Positions 61,127 through 64,000 of a stretch of DNA of 64,000 nucleotides are shown here, one piece after another. Numbering within the stretch: position 1 is the stretch's first letter; each line of letters begins with the position of its first letter. The stretch spans positions 1 through 64,000 of the forward strand of contig CAZICV010000006.1 of assembly GCA_964537925.1 (NCBI GenBank), read 5' to 3'. Both the position numbers and the translations under genes were made by a program. Below the pieces are notes generated by a model. That model was not told the origin of the DNA. It did no database searches and saw only the letters and a program-made list of their open reading frames with translations. This DNA is from SLDF01 sp964537925. GTDB lineage: Bacteria > Bacteroidota > Bacteroidia > Chitinophagales > Saprospiraceae.

Positions 61127-63535
61127 TTATTGTTTGTGACGCTTGAGGTATCTGTCAAACAAGAGATAGATCCTGCGGTACTCGTCCAGCCAGGAACTCG
61201 CGTGGCGGAAACCATGATCCTCCTCAGGATAGACAGCCAGCTCCCAGTTTTCCTTGCGCAGCTCGATGAGCCGCTGGCTCAGCCGCACTACATCCTGGAA
61301 CTGGACGTTGACATCCACCATGCCATGCAGGATCAGCAAGGGGTCCTTCAGGCCCTCTGCATAGTAGATCGGCGAGCTTCGCCGGTACGCCAGGCTGTCC
61401 TCCTGGGGCGTGTTGAGGATATTGGATGTATACCCGTGGTTGTAGTGTGCCCAGTCCGTGACGGAGCGCAGCGCCGCCCCTGCTGCGAATGTCCCCTGGT
61501 GCTGGAACAGGGCCATCAGGGTGATGAAGCCGCCGTAAGATCCGCCATAGATGCCGATCCTGGCAGGGTCTATCCCCAGCGAGTCCACCAGGAATCCTGC
61601 ACCATCGATGTGATCGCTCAGGTCCTTGCCGCCCATATGACGGTATATACCGGTCCGCCAGTCCCTGCCGTAACCGGCGCTGCCCCTGTAATCGATGTCG
61701 AGTACCGTATAACCGTTGTCCACCAGGAAATTGTGGAACATATACTCCCGGTAGTAGGTACTCCAGTACTGGTGTGCATTCTGCAGGTACCCCGCACCGT
61801 GTACAAAGATCACAGCGGGGCCTCCTTTAGCTGCATTCTTCCGGGGCCTGTAGAGACGCGCGTGGACTTTGGCGCTGTCGGCAGTCGTAAAGGTGATAAA
61901 CTCCGGCTTCCGCCAGGAATAATCACTGAACTGGGGGCTGACCGATTGAGTGATCCTTGTCCATTCACCCTTGCGGATACCGTCCTTGAAGTATAGTTCG
62001 ACCGGCTGATTACTCTGTGAATGCAATGCCAGCAGCTTTTTGCCATCGGGGCTGACCTGTATATCAAACCTCCCCTTGCCGTTCGTAACCCGTTCCGGCT
62101 CGCCGCCTCCTGCAGGGATCACATAGTAATCGTAGATACCGGGATGTTCCTTGTTGCACTGGACCATGAAGTGCGTATGATCCTTGTTGACATGTACATC
62201 ATGTACTTCATATTCGCCTGAAGTCAGCGCCCTGACCGTATCTGTGAGCAGGTCATGTGTATACAGATGTGCATAGCCAGTACGCTCCGAGACATAGTAC
62301 AACTGGGCGCCATCGCCGATGAAACCTAGAAATACCGGGTTGCCCCAGCTACGTACGCCGGGTCCTGCGACCCAGGCCTCGTCGCGCTGTCGGTCGATCA
62401 GCCGCAGGGCGCCGTTGCCGGCATCCAGCTGCATGATCCAGCGATCCTTGTTATCGTGGCTGAATATCTCCATTACGGCATGGTTACCCCTGGCGTCGAA
62501 CAGCAATCTTGAGAAATATACTCCCCGATCCTTCTCATAGCGATCACTGTAGCTTGTATCACCTGGTGCTGCGTAGTCCTGCAGGAATGCAGGTTTGTCC
62601 CGGATACCGGGGATATGGCCCAGGTCCACATAATAGGAACTGTCCTTTACCAGGTCGACCACCAGGAGCTCCTGCGGATTCCCGTATTGCCCGACCTTTG
62701 GTCTGCCTTTCAGCATTTGCACGTACCCGTTCTCTGCGATATAGTCGGGGATTTCCGTCTGGCGGTTGGGCTGGCTCGTATAGACACTGTAACAGGCAAA
62801 ACGACCCTGCGGATCTATGCCCAATGGTATGGCCTGCCGCTCGTTGAGGTAGACGGGAAATGTATAGGCAGCCATCCGGGTCTCGGCGCGCTGCACAGAA
62901 TCCAGCCATCTCTCCCGTTCCCGCTCTTCGTGCATGACCGCCATCAGCTCCCGTTCGGCCCTGAACAGATGATCCTGTACCGGTTCCTTGTCTTCCGGCT
63001 TCTTGCCCCGCTCTATCTGTGTCAGTTGCTCCACGGTACCCTGAGCCAGGTCATACATATAGTAGTTGAGCCCCTGGAGATAATATACCTTGGTCCCGTC
63101 GGGATGTAAGATACCCTGGCTCTCTCGTTCCGACGTACGCGCCAGCGTCTTGATGTAGCGGTTTTCCCGATCCAGCAGGCAGATATCTCCCCTGTTTTCT
63201 TTCACCTGGTAGGGCGCCTGGGGATAGACCGCATGGTATCCGGGCGGGCTGATGAGCTGTGATTTCCGCTCCTGCGCTACTTTGCCCAGCAGACCCGTCT
63301 TCAGCTCATAGGCATATAGTTCGGCCCGCTTGTCCGACGGGGTCTGCCAGTAGAAATAAATAGAATCACTCTGAAGCGACCAAAAAGGTGATACGGGGGC
63401 ATAGCCCGTGAAGTCTTCACCCCGCATGATATCCTCCAGCTTCAGCGACGATACATTAGGATAACCCGAAGGAGCCTGTGCCAGGGACAGTTGTAGCAGC
63501 ACCGGGACGAAGGCCAGGGTCAGGAAATATTTCAT
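61127..63535 (-). CDS. S9 family prolyl oligopeptidase / DPP-IV-like exopeptidase
   Basis: An 802-residue exported peptidase with signal peptide MKYFLTLAFVPVLLQLSLA. A DPP-IV beta-propeller (about 60-530) precedes the alpha/beta-hydrolase domain. The triad is visible: Ser in GIYGGSYGGF, Asp in HGMVDVNVQFQD and His in EEDHGFRH. It should release N-terminal dipeptides from peptides in the periplasm. There is no T9SS domain. The start is ATG 63535 (63547 would add four residues). It lies 76 bp upstream of the AAA+ gene on the same strand. Confidence 0.9.
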   Translation of the reverse strand: MKYFLTLAFVPVLLQLSLAQAPSGYPNVSSLKLEDIMRGEDFTGYAPVSPFWSLQSDSIYFYWQTPSDKRAELYAYELKTGLLGKVAQERKSQLISPPGYHAVYPQAPYQVKENRGDICLLDRENRYIKTLARTSERESQGILHPDGTKVYYLQGLNYYMYDLAQGTVEQLTQIERGKKPEDKEPVQDHLFRAERELMAVMHEERERERWLDSVQRAETRMAAYTFPVYLNERQAIPLGIDPQGRFACYSVYTSQPNRQTEIPDYIAENGYVQMLKGRPKVGQYGNPQELLVVDLVKDSSYYVDLGHIPGIRDKPAFLQDYAAPGDTSYSDRYEKDRGVYFSRLLFDARGNHAVMEIFSHDNKDRWIMQLDAGNGALRLIDRQRDEAWVAGPGVRSWGNPVFLGFIGDGAQLYYVSERTGYAHLYTHDLLTDTVRALTSGEYEVHDVHVNKDHTHFMVQCNKEHPGIYDYYVIPAGGGEPERVTNGKGRFDIQVSPDGKKLLALHSQSNQPVELYFKDGIRKGEWTRITQSVSPQFSDYSWRKPEFITFTTADSAKVHARLYRPRKNAAKGGPAVIFVHGAGYLQNAHQYWSTYYREYMFHNFLVDNGYTVLDIDYRGSAGYGRDWRTGIYRHMGGKDLSDHIDGAGFLVDSLGIDPARIGIYGGSYGGFITLMALFQHQGTFAAGAALRSVTDWAHYNHGYTSNILNTPQEDSLAYRRSSPIYYAEGLKDPLLILHGMVDVNVQFQDVVRLSQRLIELRKENWELAVYPEEDHGFRHASSWLDEYRRIYLLFDRYLKRHKQ

Positions 63536-63586
63536 AATACCGCTCATTTTTCAAAGCCAATATAGCAAATGCGGGATAAATCCGGC

Positions 63587-64000
63587 TCAGGGCTCTACAC
63601 GGGCACGGGTGACATTCTCGATCGTACCGCCGTTTCGCAGCAGGACCGCTCCCCGCAGGGTTTTGCGTTGCCTGGCCCTGCGTCCCTGTGTAGTCTCTTC
63701 CTGTACATCTATACCGTACCAGAGCGCTCCGCAGATATTGGCGATCCGGGCATTGTCTACATATAACCTTGCACCGGGTTCTACGGTGATGCGGGTACCA
63801 GCAGGCATATAGATATCCTCTTTTACCAGCAGCGTCACGCCCCGCCTTATGACCAGGTTCTTTTCAAGGTACTGCTTTGTAGACCATACAGTATCTGTCG
63901 TTATTTCAAATGTACCGGCCACTGTCTCCGACGGTAGCATATCTACTTCCCATATTCCCCGGCCGAATGTACCGGCCGTCAGCCGCCCCGTGCACTTGTT
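63587..64000 (-). CDS. C-terminus of a BNR/VPS10-like secreted protein (5' end outside window)
   Basis: An open frame enters from the right edge. Its 137 visible residues begin in LTAGTFGRGIWEVDM, a motif typical of the last blade of BNR/sortilin-like propellers. A beta-helix-like segment follows (MPAGTRITVEPGARLYVDNARI, CGALWYGIDVQEE), and the reading frame then stops at ...GGTIENVTRARVEP. Relatives I know of usually continue past such a segment to a T9SS sorting domain, which is absent here. The gene is on the same strand and about 50 bp upstream of the S9 peptidase. Confidence 0.75.
   Translation of the reverse strand, partial: NKCTGRLTAGTFGRGIWEVDMLPSETVAGTFEITTDTVWSTKQYLEKNLVIRRGVTLLVKEDIYMPAGTRITVEPGARLYVDNARIANICGALWYGIDVQEETTQGRRARQRKTLRGAVLLRNGGTIENVTRARVEP

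Noticed and set aside
61051..61215. Upstream extension of the tandem AAA+ protein
   Set aside because: It reads into the end of the S9 peptidase gene and is low in similarity to the protein's own domains.

Overview
The window looks like chromosomal DNA from a Bacteroidota bacterium, most likely of the Saprospiria/Chitinophagia side. This is inferred from gene content, since no rRNA is present. Evidence: type IX secretion (T9SS) cargo with both type A and type B C-terminal signals, PorP/SprF-like and PorE-like envelope proteins, a carboxypeptidase-regulatory/TonB-dependent receptor, bacillithiol BshC, DUF1573 and YbbR-domain proteins beside yajC, and promoters of the Bacteroidota type (TAnnTTTG at -7). 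Base composition and gene style are even from end to end. I see no integrase, transposase, CRISPR array, phage block or rRNA operon.

Layout. 1-90: 3' end of tRNA-Ser(UGA) and its terminator. 0.1-6.6 kb: rRNA methyltransferase RlmI, a PyrR-like phosphoribosyltransferase, then a + strand run in which two halves of a membrane Fe-S oxidoreductase flank a secreted RCC1 propeller protein, followed by two small conserved proteins. 6.6-16.5 kb (- strand): patatin phospholipase, a secreted lamin-tail/cupredoxin/OB protein, a large TonB-dependent receptor, a thioesterase, PhoD-like phosphatase, CtlX-like hydrolase and a queuosine-precursor transporter. 16.6-22.6 kb: HscA chaperone, SUI1 factor, DUF4412-like protein, exonuclease, acyltransferase and EngB. 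22.7-36.1 kb: mostly housekeeping genes (bshC, accD, hemE, dapB, dnaG, fructose-bisphosphate aldolase, trxB, shikimate kinase, yajC, YbbR protein) plus a multi-TM subtilase.

36.1-45.8 kb (- strand) is the most distinctive block: a PorP/SprF-like outer-membrane protein, a PorE-like OmpA/PD40/TPR protein, and two paralogous giant secreted proteins with type B sorting domains. It reads as a self-contained cell-surface export and anchoring module. 46-54.9 kb: NAD(P)HX repair enzyme overlapping a sirtuin, ribonucleotide reductase nrdB-nrdA, a LolCE/FtsX-type permease and tyrS. 55-57.6 kb: two lipoproteins, tRNA-His and a small outer-membrane protein. 57.6-64 kb: a methyltransferase, a tandem CbbX-type AAA+ protein with an unusual duplicated N-terminal domain, a DPP-IV-like S9 peptidase, and the C-terminus of a BNR/VPS10-like secreted protein cut by the window edge.

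Many neighbours converge or diverge with almost no spacing (bshC/accD overlap by 52 bp; rlmI/PRTase and subtilase/aroK also overlap), so the genome is compact. The only gap over 300 bp is 51879-52279, upstream of nrdB.
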